Of a DNA stretch of 50,401 bases, positions 9,922-19,520 are shown in pieces. The notes under the pieces are model-generated. The model was given only the letters and a program-made list of their open reading frames with translations. It ran no database searches and was not told the DNA's origin. Position numbers and translations under genes: made by a program. Numbering within the stretch: position 1 is the first letter of the stretch; each line of letters begins with the position of its first letter. The DNA comes from Nemertoderma westbladi (Eukaryota > Xenacoelomorpha > Nemertodermatida > Nemertodermatidae), in assembly GCA_032718475.1 (NCBI GenBank), contig JAUCBJ010003076.1, positions 1 to 50,401 of the forward strand, read 5' to 3'.

Positions 9922-10184
9922 TGCTCAGTTATTGGTTTTAGTGCAGAGCGGTGACATCCTTCACCGTCACCGTCACCAATATATCCACACCTACCGGTAT
10001 ACCATACTGTTACCGAGCTGTCATCATCAAACTATACTGTGCTATCATTCAGTCATTCGGTTATTGATATTAATATTCAGAGCATCAAAGAGATAACAAC
10101 GAACTCTTATTTTTACTATTCCGCGAACACGGTGACGCATAGTCTAACTAACCGGTCGGAGCCGTCACAATTGATCCCGTCACA

Positions 10185-11255
10185 AACGAGATTAGGGCAA
10201 ACAACTGGCTGTGTCTGCTTCTCCTATCAGGCAGGAGGTCTACAAACACGACATTGCAAAGTCCCTCCCCCGTTGCTATAGGTCACAGCAAGAGGCCTCC
10301 AGTTATTAGTGAGAAGAACACCTTAGGAGGGGAGGGGGGGGGGGACTGGACGCAAAACCCACCTTGGCGAATTATTATCCCGCTTCAATGTTAAATTCTG
10401 AAATTAGGGAAAGGAGCAGATTAAGCACTACATAAACAAACAAATAAATCCTAAAAGGAGAGCCAATCCAATCCAAACAATAACAATTTATTTTAGAATA
10501 TGAATAATATACAGTATATACAATTTGTGTTTACCACTTTTACCTTAATTAAAAGGAATATTTCATCAAGTCTTTCCATAATTAATGTCACTAAATATGC
10601 ATTTTGGTGAATATAATAAAGGTATAAATGAAATGTTATATTTCTTTGCGGATAGGAGTTTGGTCGACCAGTTTCAAGTATGTAGTGAAAATGGACCGTG
10701 GTGGTACAATAGCAGCTTTGGGATGTACTGGTATTGAAATTGAAACAATACGTAGAAGCGGAAATACTTACCTTACTGAGAAGGCCAAGATAACGAAACT
10801 ATATTTTGTATGTAGTAATCATATGCTGATTGGATTCATGTTTCGCTCAAGATAAATAACCTGTAATAATTTAATGTACTACCGGTACTATAATATTCAT
10901 ATGTAAGATAATGGATATCATAGGTGCGGTATCAAGGCAACAATTAAATTATCATATATATATGTACATACTGGATTTATATATATGGCGTTTGTATATG
11001 GAATATATGGAATTGAAATGAATCTTGCTATTGAAAATTAATGACAATTTTAATTGATGTTTCCGTGAATTAAATAAGCGCACCTGCCAATTTGATTGAA
11101 TTGATATAATATATATACGTAAACTACTAATCAGTATTATTTTACTGTTTAAAATATATTTGGTTTCACTAAATTTCCCAGAATCCCAATAGTATCTACT
11201 CTAGAATGATATAATTTAGAATCCAAAATTTTTAGAATACAGCAGTGAATATAGT
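10185..11255. other. AT-rich DNA without recognised genes
   Basis: Unique-looking, AT-rich DNA. There is a G run at about 10330-10345 and many short TATATA tracts. A 75-codon frame at 10628-10855 has no recognisable features. Nothing else is supported. Confidence 0.5.
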
Positions 11256-11473
11256 ATGACTCATCAAAATCAGCTGTTACTAATCATTGTGCTGCTGAAC
11301 TTGAGAGCTCAAATATGTTGTAGCAAAGGAAAATCAAGTGTCAGTTGCTACAGAGACACCACCTTTGGTGAAGGTAACCATGGCTCAACTTCAGACCATC
11401 AGCTGATTAATCACGTTATCAAAAATATATCGAAGTCTGTCTCAAAGATACGTTGCAGTCGTATTTGCCTCAG
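11256..11473 (+). CDS. Candidate first exon of a secreted PAN/apple-domain protein
   Basis: The ATG at 11256 opens a frame with a hydrophobic leader LLLIIVLLNL typical of a signal peptide, so the product should be secreted or membrane-anchored. The end, KSVSKIRCSRICL, looks like the first half of a PAN/apple domain (Cys-x3-Cys-Leu). The exon ends CTCAG followed by GTAAAC, a good splice donor at 11474, leaving two bases (AG) of an unfinished codon. The exon at 12622 starts with C, which completes a serine codon and continues with the second half of the domain. PAN/apple domains bind proteins or sugars. The model is my inference from frame, phase and domain logic; upstream exons or further domains are possible. 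Confidence 0.45.
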
Positions 11474-11851
11474 GTAAACATATACATATAGGCCTATATA
11501 TATTTATAATTTTCTATATTTATAAATGTACACCACTCAGTCACTTAAAAATATAGCTACTATTGGCACTACTACAGTATGTGTACCCATGACCGGTATT
11601 TTTTTTGTAGTAGCTAGTTTTTGCTACTTTTTTTTTTTAATGTTCTATGTCATATTAGCTATAGTTTTGCAAAAAAAATGTTCTAGAACAAATCTTTTTT
11701 GTTCAAGAACATTTTTTTAAAAATTTATACTGTAATTCCTAATAATACACCTTAAAATGTTAATCTGTTGCCTTTAAATACTTCAAACTATTATTCTAGA
11801 ATGGTTTTTAATGTTTACAGTAGTAGGTTCACTTTAGCTGTTTTCATTAAA

Positions 11852-12024
11852 AGAAAAAAACAATGGTGTAAGGACTTTCAGCCACAAAATGTGTTATAGT
11901 GTATTGCAGACGTTTCAATAAACTGTATCACTGCATTAATAAAGATAAACATTGTTTATTGAAACGTCTGCAATACACTATAACACCTTTTGTGGCTGAA
12001 AGTCCTTACACCATTGTTTTTTCT
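11852..12024. repeat. Hairpin (foldback) element, 72-bp arms
   Basis: Arms 11852-11923 and 11954-12024 are reverse complements with about two differences and a 30-base spacer. It lies between the two candidate PAN exons, so it would be transcribed in their intron. It may be a small foldback transposon or MITE; no clear target duplication is visible. A transcript would fold into a long, near-perfect hairpin. Confidence 0.85.
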
Positions 12025-12621
12025 ATTATTCTCGCCACATTCAATTAATCATGTCTTAATTGTTTTCATTAAATAAAATGCCACGTCACGAAAACAAAAA
12101 GTGCTCTAAAGATCCAAATATTATTGAGATTTCCAAAGAATAGTTATAAAAGAAAAGTATATAATTTTGAAAAAACCTTTTTTTTAATAATAGCTAACTT
12201 GGAAAATCACTAGCTAGCCTTATAATTTGTATTTCTTAAAAAAAATGTTAAATGTTTATAGATAAATAAACTATTTATTACAAATAATTACTAATTTTTA
12301 AGAAATTTTTTTTATTTAATTTTTTTTATTAATTATTTTTATTAATTAATTTAATTAAATCAACTCTACCCCACTATATCGAGTATAAGGAAAAATATGC
12401 AATATGTTTTACTTTCTAGATGCCATGGCAACGCGTCAGAATTGTTAATAAAGTGTCTTTAATATCTGTTCTCCTAAAATAATTGGTAAACACGATTCGT
12501 TTTACTATTAGAAAAAATATTAAATATTAATTATTCTATTTGGGGGACGTGTGTTAACATAACCGGAAAGTGTTATTTAATTAAAAAATATAATAATGGC
12601 TCATAATAAATTGTATTACAG
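12025..12621. other. Rest of the candidate intron, AT-rich
   Basis: Very AT-rich DNA, with runs of TTTTTATTAATT near 12300-12355. It ends in TTGTATTACAG at 12611-12621, a plausible splice acceptor. No coding sequence is evident. Confidence 0.4.
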
Positions 12622-12877
12622 CAATAAAAAATGCAAGTCTTTCAACTATCGAAAGAAGAAAACACATTCCTGCCAGTTGAACGATCAGTATGCGGAAGAT
12701 GTACCAGATGTTGATCTAATAAGCAACGATGCATACGATTACGTGGCCGTTAGTGACGATGCTACAAATGCTGACAAACCTGAAATATCTCCTCCAGTTA
12801 GTAATTCATTAACAATAAATACTGTCACTTCAATTGAAGTGTGGCTCATTCGAAAATATAGTACAGTAGTTAGCTGA
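12622..12877 (+). CDS. Candidate second exon, PAN/apple domain
   Basis: After the acceptor TTGTATTACAG the frame reads NKKCKSFNYRKKKTHSCQLND. CKSFNY...CQLND is the hallmark second half of a PAN/apple domain (two cysteines that pair with cysteines from the first half). A tail rich in Asp and Ser/Thr follows (YDYVAVSDDATNADKPE) up to the TGA at 12875-12877. Phase 2 matches the donor at 11474 exactly. An in-frame ATG at 12596 could instead start a short local frame, but it would lack the first half of the domain. A further donor before the stop cannot be ruled out. Confidence 0.45.
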
Positions 12878-13429
12878 CAATGGTAGTCACAATGCTGCAC
12901 TACAGTATGTACAACCCTGACACACCTAATGTAGACATCAGTAGGCCTATGGAGTTTACTATGTTGTTTCATCTCATTTCATCACATTTCCTTAAGTGCC
13001 TTTTCCAACTCAATCTAAGAAAATGCAAATTTGCCGTTTTTGTCCTTTTTGAAAGTACCGCTTCAAATATAAGTGTAACTCTCACATAATGTAAATTAAC
13101 AACTGCATCACTTTCAACGTGCTTGAGGAACCTCAATGCATAGCGACAGCATTTAATGATTTTTATTATTTAGTAGGCTCTGACTAGGCAGCAACAATTT
13201 CGCCTGTGAAAAAATGTCCGCTGTCATATATTACTTACAGATTATTATTAGGGATTTGTGGATACATCTCCTGTAGAGATTAAATATCATTTCCTCCATC
13301 TTGAAAAGGAAACCTCTACAAACGATACTTTTCCGGTGCAATTAGTTAAAAAAAGGTGCTGACATACTACTAGTACTAGTATCGGTATGCTGCATTGCAG
13401 CTGCATTTTTAAGAATACTGTGCCGGCTT
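12878..13429. other. AT-rich DNA, nothing recognised
   Basis: No repeat, RNA gene or convincing coding frame. A direct pair CTACTAGTACTAG at about 13367-13380 is trivial. Confidence 0.4.
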
Positions 13430-14500
13430 GTCGACAAAATTGCGCCGCCACAACTCCATATCACCCATGACATTTGCTGGATCATCCGCATCTTCAAGGC
13501 CAGTGTCCTTTAAGATGCGTCTCAAGAAAGTGTCATGGGCTGTCCACCATGCTTATTCACTCCATGAGGCCGCCAAAGTACAAGATTATGCACTGGCTGG
13601 TCCTCACGGCGAAATCAATGTCCTGAAAAGCGGAGGCCATTTTGTTCTAGTGTCAAGCTTGGGGGAATCAATGAGACACCTCCAATGTTATATAGTGTCT
13701 GGTTGGAGATGTGTGCATTGTACTTGACACAATGAACCCGGCGTAGCATTCTTGTGAATGTGCTATCCAGAGATTTGGTGTCCTCAGCAGTTAGAGCCCA
13801 GCATGGACTCCCATAGAGGAGTACTGGAACTACTGCTGCTCTAAATAATCGGACCTTAAGTTTCCGATTAATTCTCGGTGACTTCCAAGTCCTGGAGAGC
13901 CTATTCAAGGCTGCCCATGCCTTTCCCTTACGTATTCGAAGGTCCTCACCTGACTTCCGGATCCATGATCCCAGGTAACAGAAGTCGTCCACATGCTCAA
14001 GCATACCATCATTTGAGCTTATGCTCATCCGATCAGAGACTTGCTTAGGACTTTCAAAGTTAACTGTCAGAATTTTGGTCTTTCTGGAGTTAATAAAAAG
14101 ACCAACACTAGAAGCAGCATGTTCTAATGAGCTGAGGAGCCGTTGGGCTCCCTCTAATGATTCTGAGAGTACTCCTAAGTCATCAGCAAAGTCTAGATCA
14201 GTTAGGTACTTGGCAGGATTTCCTCGACTTCTGGAGCTGGCGGGGTGGAGTTATCATCACCCCATCATCATTATGATGATCTAAGGACATGCGTAGAACA
14301 TAGTCAACCACAATTATGAACAAGAATGGTGCAAGTGTGTCTCCCTGGAGGACACCCCATAACACTTCAAATGGTTCTGTGTCACCATCAACAGTAGACA
14401 CAAATGTTGTCGAACCAGAACAGATCTGATTGCTGCAATAATTTCATCAGGAATCCCATATAATGAAAGTATGCTGAACAATCGCTCAATGTGTGAGCAA
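13430..14500 (-). pseudogene. LINE reverse transcriptase relic
   Basis: Read on the minus strand, RT motifs come in order: LFSILSLYGIPDEIIAAI (near 14490-14430), FEVLWGVLQGDTLAPFLFII (near 14370-14310), DLDFADDLGVLSESLEGAQ (FADD catalytic core, near 14205-14150), VGLFINSRKTKILTVNF (near 14110-14055), then FCYLGSWIRKSGEDLRIRKG and VPVLLYGSPCWAL, TRMLRRVHCVKY in 13978-13735. These are typical of non-LTR retrotransposons in the broad CR1/RTE group. Frame changes and lack of the endonuclease show that it is a 5'-truncated, decayed copy. A 49-bp piece of the same family recurs at 46769-46817. Confidence 0.75.
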
Positions 14501-14587
14501 TTTCCCACATTATCAACAGGTAGCCATGTGGCTCGAACACAATAATGTCGGCATTGATATCGATACCAACATGTCCTGTCCATAAAC

Positions 14588-15177
14588 GAAATATTAACAG
14601 CTGTACGTAATCACTTGCGCAAACAGCGAAATCAATATATCGACTGGCGCAACTTCCAACCAGCAGGAATGTCAATGCTGATACTTCGAGTAAAAATTGA
14701 GGAGTTTGCAGACATATGTGATATCCAAAATGTTAATGAGGATATACTAATACGTGCCGTCCTCGACAAAGAACCAAGCAGTATTAATGAAGCATGGAAA
14801 TTCTTATTCTTACATGAAACCACCATTAAAGGTGCTAAATCAGTTACCACAACTACCTCCATGTTGACATTAATGCGTTTAAACGTACACTATACCAACG
14901 CTCAAAAGCAACGACTACAATGCAGTACAGCCAAGCTCCATCAATCTTACCTTCTAATGCCACAACTTCACAATCCAGATACAATTATTCATCAGAAAAA
15001 CATTGCAGCAATTGTAATCAAAATGGACATACTCGCTGGGATGACCACTGACCAGTGTCCAGCACGAAATACAAACTGCATATAATGTGGTAAACGGGGT
15101 CACTACTCCATTTGTTGCAGGAGTTCAAAACCAAAGAAAATTAATGCTGTAGATGTTGGAGAACCAGATAGAGATTG
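14588..15177 (+). pseudogene. Ty3/Gypsy gag relic with zinc knuckles
   Basis: The frame reads QYIDWRNFQPAGMSML, then EEFADICDIQNVNEDILIRAVLDKEP, a typical gag capsid C-terminal helix region, and ends in two Cys/His motifs (CSNCNQNGHTRW in one frame; CGKRGHYSICC in another, near 15085-15120), as expected of nucleocapsid. A stop and at least one frameshift separate the knuckles from gag. The left boundary with the LINE relic lies between 14500 and 14588. Confidence 0.6.
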
Positions 15178-15184
15178 ATATAGC

Positions 15185-15850
15185 TTGCTGGATTCACGCC
15201 CATGCGAATTAGCAACAGAAACTTCCCTGTTACGTCCATTGTTACATTCAAAACATGTCTTTCAATGGTTACCAGAACACACCACGGCTGTGTCCAGAAT
15301 TAAAGACATTCCCCTCTCTCCCAAAGTGCTAGGTATGTTTCACTATGGAGCCCCATTAAAACTATTACAAACAATTAAAGCTAACCGTTTACATGGACTT
15401 GGATATGGTCACTCTGAGACAGAAGACTTATCCAAGGAAATGCTAGAACTATCAATCAATCATCAAATGCAACCATCAATTGCCACAGAGATGGCACCAT
15501 CCACGCTCATGTTTGGACGCCCATTGCGGACCACCATACCAGTACACCCATCTGCCCTGTTACCAATCTCCACGTCTTAACATGAGGATAGTGCCAACAA
15601 GAAGGCACTATATATGGCGAAACAATAGACTAACTTTTATCAACGAACCAAAACTGCAAAACCATTACAGCACAGTGCTTAACATATGTTGCAGTTTTCA
15701 ATCCTGAAACAAAAAGATGGGATAACACTGGTGTAGTTGAACTCATTCTTCCCAACTGTCAAAACCGTATTGCTTTATCGCGATCAAAATCATATTACCA
15801 TAACAGGATACACTTATGAGAACTCACTACCACTGCCTCGGGAAGGAAAG
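15185..15850 (+). pseudogene. Ty3/Gypsy pol relic, internally deleted
   Basis: Short pieces of pol are fused: LSPKVLGMFHYGAPLKLLQT and KANRLHGLGYGHSETE recall the RT/RNase H junction (normally ...LQTDASRLGLG...), then IATEMAPSTLMFGRPLRTTIP is an integrase end motif, and NPETKRWDNTGVV near 15700 is the integrase C-terminal barrel. Most of RT and the integrase core are missing. The catalytic Asp of RNase H is replaced (QTIKA instead of QTDAS). Confidence 0.6.
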
Positions 15851-15990
15851 ATACCATCTTAGCCCTCCTTGATTATATATCACTGCCAAACCCCATCCTG
15901 TGACACGAAATGGACTCAGTTTTAATGATTATGAGAGAATTGACTCTTTTTAAGAAACATATTTAACTGCGCTCGATATTATTCTTAACT

Positions 15991-16218
15991 AAAGGAGGGA
16001 CATGTATGGATATGTATAATAACGATAATATATAAAAATATAAAATTATATAAGTACATGGTGGAGGTTAGTTTAACATGTTTGTAAGATGTTTTGTAGG
16101 TGGTGGGAAGTTTAAATCAGTTTATTATTATCAAATTATTAATACTCTGTGTTCTGCGGTACCGGAGCCCGGATCTAGGTTTGTTTTACCCGTTGCTAAT
16201 AATTATTTCTAAGTTTCT
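15991..16218 (+). repeat. Gypsy polypurine tract and truncated 3' LTR
   Basis: AAAGGAGGGA (15991-16000) looks like a polypurine tract, and TGTATGGATATG (16003) like an LTR start, placed correctly after the integrase end. The LTR is interrupted at 16218 by E2; its continuation may lie at 22565 onwards. No second copy of this LTR is in the window, so the assignment rests on position. Confidence 0.5.
16214..16218. repeat. Left target-site duplication of E2 (TTTCT)
   Basis: TTTCT precedes the E2 LTR TG at 16219 and is repeated exactly at 22560-22564 after the final CA. A 5-bp duplication is usual for LTR elements. Confidence 0.85.
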
Positions 16219-16292
16219 TGTTAGCGAATCAATTCCGCCTCACCAAACCCCATAAAGTGAGCCATTAAACCGTAAAGCAATATTGGGAGCAC

Positions 16293-16317
16293 GAGGTTGA
16301 TTACCAATATCAACCTC
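16293..16317 (+). other. LTR stem-loop of E2
   Basis: GAGGTTGA (16293-16300) pairs with TCAACCTC (16310-16317), loop TTACCAATA. The equivalent stem-loops in E1 and E3 have different arms that still pair. The 3' LTR of E2 lacks it. Confidence 0.7.
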
Positions 16318-16506
16318 ATGTCACCCCAATAAAGTGGGAAGGAGAAACACACAACAAGGGTCAGGGGCCAAACCCCTAACAGAGAGAGAACAACAGGGGC
16401 AACGGGAAACACACCAGGGAAGGTGAAAGGGCGAGAAGTGGGATATTAGCCAATGGCGGGGGACAGCATCGACTAGGTACAGTAATATGGCCAACTGTGC
16501 AGTACA

Positions 16507-16537
16507 TATATTACCTGTTGGTGCTTCCCTATTCAGT
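16507..16537 (+). promoter_or_regulatory. E2 5' LTR core promoter
   Basis: TATATTA (16507-16513) and initiator TCAGT (16533-16537) lie 28 bases apart, matching E1 and the E2 3' LTR (22301, 22327). This is the likely transcription start of the element. Confidence 0.5.
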
Positions 16538-16834
16538 CAGTTTACTCAGTCAGATCAGTAGGGTGGAACGGTGACTTCTATCACCATCCGCTACCACCAT
16601 CATACTTATCTACCAGTAACCGTGTCATACTATACTATATATGTCAACTATATTATGCCTTTATACATATTACCGAACATCAGAACTCTTTTACCTTTCA
16701 CACACGGCGGGGACGCATAGATAGAAAACCCAACGGATAAACCGGGATCCGTAGATCCCGTCACAGTGATAGAAACAAACTGCCCGAGCTGACTGCAACA
16801 GTGATAGAATTAGATCCACCCAGCTGCCCTGACA

Positions 16835-17875
16835 GTGATAGAACTAGATCCAACCAACTGGGCTGACAGACTGTGGCTGCCAGCCACCAAAGACAAAGAT
16901 GAGTCGAGAGAGAGAAACGACACCGCCGCGGACCCCGGACGGCGATCTAACGATCCGCGAGGCCACGGCGAGACGATACGGACCCACGACGCCGGTCGAT
17001 GCTACGTCGACCATGTCGATACGAGTAACCCGGCGAACCAAGATGTGGGGGGTCGTCTACGAGGAGAGAGCGAGTCGAGTAGAGGAGAGAGTGAGACGGG
17101 AGAGGAGAGAGACGAGTCGACACAGGGCGGCGGTCGATATGCCGATGTCGCCGGCCAGCCACAGGCCGAGAAGGACGAACGGCCCACCGGAACGGCAACG
17201 GTGGAGCCGACGGTACGACGTCGGACCCGGAGGGAGAGAGGAGATGTCGACGACGAGGACGTCGGGGTCGTCCGGCTCCGACGAGCCTACGCCGCGACCC
17301 GGGAACAACTGAAGGAAGCTAGAGGAGGGGCTGAGATAGACCAGGTGAAGTTGAGGAGACGACTAGGTGAGTCGAACAGATACTTTGATTACCTAGTGCG
17401 TTCTGGGCAGGGAGAACTGGCCGAGGAGAGAGCAAGAGGGGTTGCCTTCGATCTGTTTGGGCTATGGGAACATAGGGGTATGGGGCCTGGTGTAGTGTAC
17501 ATAGGGCCATACTTAGTCGATGCCAGGGAAGTTAAGTTAGTGGGTTGGGCGGGACCGCACGAGGGCGAATCCAAGGTTAGCTCCGAGGATTCGGCCTCGT
17601 CGGTCAGCGAGGACCCCGGAAAGCGGGGGAAAGTTAGTAGGACGGAGGGGCGGCGGAAGTCCGTCGCAACCGATAAGTCTGCTACATCCTCCGCAAAAGA
17701 AAGACGGGTGCGAGAGAGTGAACGCATGGCATATAAATTAAAAATGGAAGAATTAGAGTGGCGACTGAGGGGAAGGAAGGAGCAAGAGAGTGAACGCGAA
17801 GAGCGTGAGGCAAGAGAACAGAGCGTGCGGTACACTTTACAGTACGTACAGCAACCGTACGGGCGAGGGGGGTAG
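16835..17875 (+). pseudogene. gag: E2 gag, N-terminal region
   Basis: A 346-codon frame without an ATG near its start. Its second half looks genuinely coding: a heptad-like helix RRAYAATREQLKEARGG (near 17277), then AFDLFGLWEHRGMGPGVVYI, then a Lys/Arg/Glu-rich coiled coil (17700-17830). In the first part another frame (16899-17312) has a good ATG and the start MSRERETTPPRTPDGD, so the real gag probably begins at 16899 and shifts frame near 17290. Both frames stay open because the DNA is GC- and purine-rich. Role: particle assembly and RNA packaging. A frameshift at about 17860 leads into the next frame. Confidence 0.5.
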
Positions 17876-18536
17876 TAGTAGTACGTTAGAAATAGTTAAT
17901 ATTAATAGTACCGTAGTAGATAACCCTAATCCCTTTATTACAGGAAATAATATTTTACCTGGCAGTAGTAATTTAAATTTAAATTCAAATAATAATATTA
18001 ATTCAAATATTCAGAATAATCAAAATAATTCAAATAATTCGAATAGCAATTTAAATTTTGAAAATAATAATAATTCTAATTTAAATAATTTAAATAATAA
18101 TCCCGTTTCAAATTCTAATAATTCTAATAATTTAATTGATTTAGGGGATTTAATTGATTTAACAAATAATATTGGGTATGGTGCTATTAATGTGAACGTG
18201 CCAGACGTGTATAGCCCGGCAGACGGCGGCCTGGCAGGCCACGTAGTTAGTAGGCAGGAAGTGGCAGGGTTGAGCCAACCCGACGGCGGCCTGGTAGGCC
18301 ACGTAGTTGGTAGGCAGGAGGTAGCGGGGTTGAGCCAACCCCAGGTGGGCCTAATGGGCCACGCAGTAGTAGAGAGAGAGGCGGGGGTGAATAGACCCAG
18401 CCCTAGTAGAGACAGTGCGTCGACTAGAAAGGGGTGTAGAGACGAAGTGAGAGATAGTGAAGTTAGATGTGGCGAGTGGGGGGGGGGGCTACGAGCGCCC
18501 CACCACATAAGATTAGTGGCGAGAGAAAGGGGGTAG
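17790..18536 (+). pseudogene. E2 gag, Asn-rich and GL-GHVV repeat region
   Basis: This frame overlaps the end of the previous one and continues it after a frameshift. It holds an AAT-rich stretch encoding mostly Asn and Ser (near 17945-18165), then three imperfect copies of a 20-residue unit (GLAGHVVSRQEVAGLSQP, GLVGHVVGRQEVAGLSQP, GLMGHAVVEREAGVNRP; near 18223-18395). The Asn-rich part is AT-rich inside an otherwise GC-rich frame, pointing to repeat expansion. No enzymatic motif is present. Confidence 0.5.
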
Positions 18537-18690
18537 AGAGTGTCCGACAAGAGGGACGCAGAAGTGTAGTAAGAGATAGTGAAGTTAGAAGTAGCGGGTG
18601 GGGGGGGGGCTACGGGCACCCCACCGCGAGGGATTAGTAGCGAGAGAGGGGGGGCAGGGAGTGTCCCACAGGCGTCGGCGGATAATGCGC
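18451..18690 (+). repeat. 122-bp tandem duplication in E2 gag
   Basis: GAGATAGTGAAGTTAGA begins both copies (18451 and 18573), and both include a run of G, GCTACG and GATTAGT(G/A)GCGAGAGA. 122 is not a multiple of three, so the duplication itself shifts the reading frame. It contributes to the break between the gag frames on either side. Confidence 0.75.
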
Positions 18691-19520
18691 GGGCCGAATT
18701 AGGTAAACCGCAACACCCGGCGACGGAGAGTAATAGGGGGATTGCGAGTATCCCCAGCGGCGTGCGATCGAGCAGAGAGAGACAGGTTGACGTCGCGAGA
18801 GGGCGGGCGACGGAACGTCGAGCCCAGTCAGAAGAGAGAAGATTAGCAGAGTTTAACCGAGAGGTCGAAGAGAGAAGAAAGGAAGATAATAGAAGAGTCG
18901 TTGCTAGGAGCAACCGGAGAGCGAGGACGGATAGCGAGCCGTCGCTAGTAGAGATGGAGGTAGGGAGTCAGTGGGGTCGAACTTCGGGAGATTGCCGTCA
19001 CCCCGGAGAAACGCACCGCACGCCAAGAGAGGGGTACAGGACGTACCGATACGAAGACGAGAGCAAGATAGGGGATCGAAGAGAAGCTTCCCAACGGGAT
19101 ATAGCTGCCGATCGAGAGTACGGTAGTCGCGGGGAGATTCGAGATTCAAGAAAAATAAACTTCGATTCGGAAGGGCACATGCAGACTGCAGGACATACTG
19201 TAGGCCTTACTGCACATACTATTATAGGCCATGCTGGGAGAGATAGAGTAAGCGATAGGGTAGCGCGGACGACGGGATTAAACCCGGAAGTCGCGGAGTA
19301 CATACCGGTAGGTAGGCAGGAAGTGGGTAGGCCTATATCGGTACAGCAGCATGACTATAATACACAGGGACATAACATATATCCAGGGGAGGGGGGAGTT
19401 ATTGGAGATAGATGTATGGGCCCCAATACATTAACATCAACCCCAGTACCAAACATACCGGCCGGGGGGGGGGACAGGGTGACATTCCCCCATCACAATA
19501 TCGACAATATACCCCAATAG
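18579..19520 (+). pseudogene. E2 gag, charged region
   Basis: A 313-codon frame starting at a GTG, with no ATG deciding the start. It contains an Arg/Glu-rich coiled coil (RRLAEFNREVEERRKEDNRR near 18835), charged disordered segments and a short hydrophobic-polar stretch GHTVGLTAHTIIGHAGRD (near 19190-19240). It continues gag after the tandem duplication and overlaps the start of the zinc-knuckle frame. No known enzyme motif. Confidence 0.45.

Larger units (their letters stand above)
473..10184 (+). mobile_element. E1: BEL/Pao LTR retrotransposon, 5' truncated, degenerate
   Basis: The order gag, CCHC and aspartic protease, RT, RNase H, integrase, repeat array, accessory frame, hairpin, polypurine tract and 3' LTR fits a BEL/Pao element. 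The RT has the FYVDDG core and the pol is the Pao type (RT, then RNase H, then a DDE integrase). The 5' LTR and start of gag are left of the window or lost to the DNA transposon at 1-472. The coding strand is strongly purine-rich and GC-rich against AT-rich flanks. Many stops and frameshifts mark it as non-functional. The right boundary is placed at the CA of a GTCACA end, by comparison with E2. Confidence 0.8.
9570..10184 (+). repeat. E1 3' LTR
   Basis: It starts TGTAAGCGGATTC right after the polypurine tract and ends in CCCGTCACA (an alternative CA end is at 10169). The start matches E3 (49245, minus strand) and is close to the E2 LTR start. Shared blocks with E2 and E3: TTAGCCAATG (a CCAAT-type box, near 9817), a stem-loop at 9646-9667, and the GTCACA end shared with E2. 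No left LTR is in the window, so LTR identity cannot be used for dating. Confidence 0.75.
16219..16765 (+). repeat. E2 5' LTR (547 bp)
   Basis: It runs from TGTTAGCGAATC to CCCGTCACA. It contains the stem-loop at 16293-16317, TTAGCCAATGG (near 16446), a TATA box and an initiator. The 3' LTR is 142 bp shorter because of an internal deletion. No tRNA-complementary TGG-type primer site follows directly; instead CAGTGATAGAA recurs three times between 16764 and 16845. Confidence 0.9.

Noticed and set aside
10628-10855. 75-codon frame as a host gene
   Set aside because: No domain, no splice or promoter support, and of a length expected by chance.
16766-16790. tRNA primer-binding site of E2
   Set aside because: The bases after the LTR (GTGATAGAAAC) do not begin with the TGG expected from a tRNA CCA end; I could not assign a primer.
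18020-18913. A 297-codon minus-strand frame
   Set aside because: Antisense openness caused by purine-rich sense DNA; low complexity and opposite to gag.
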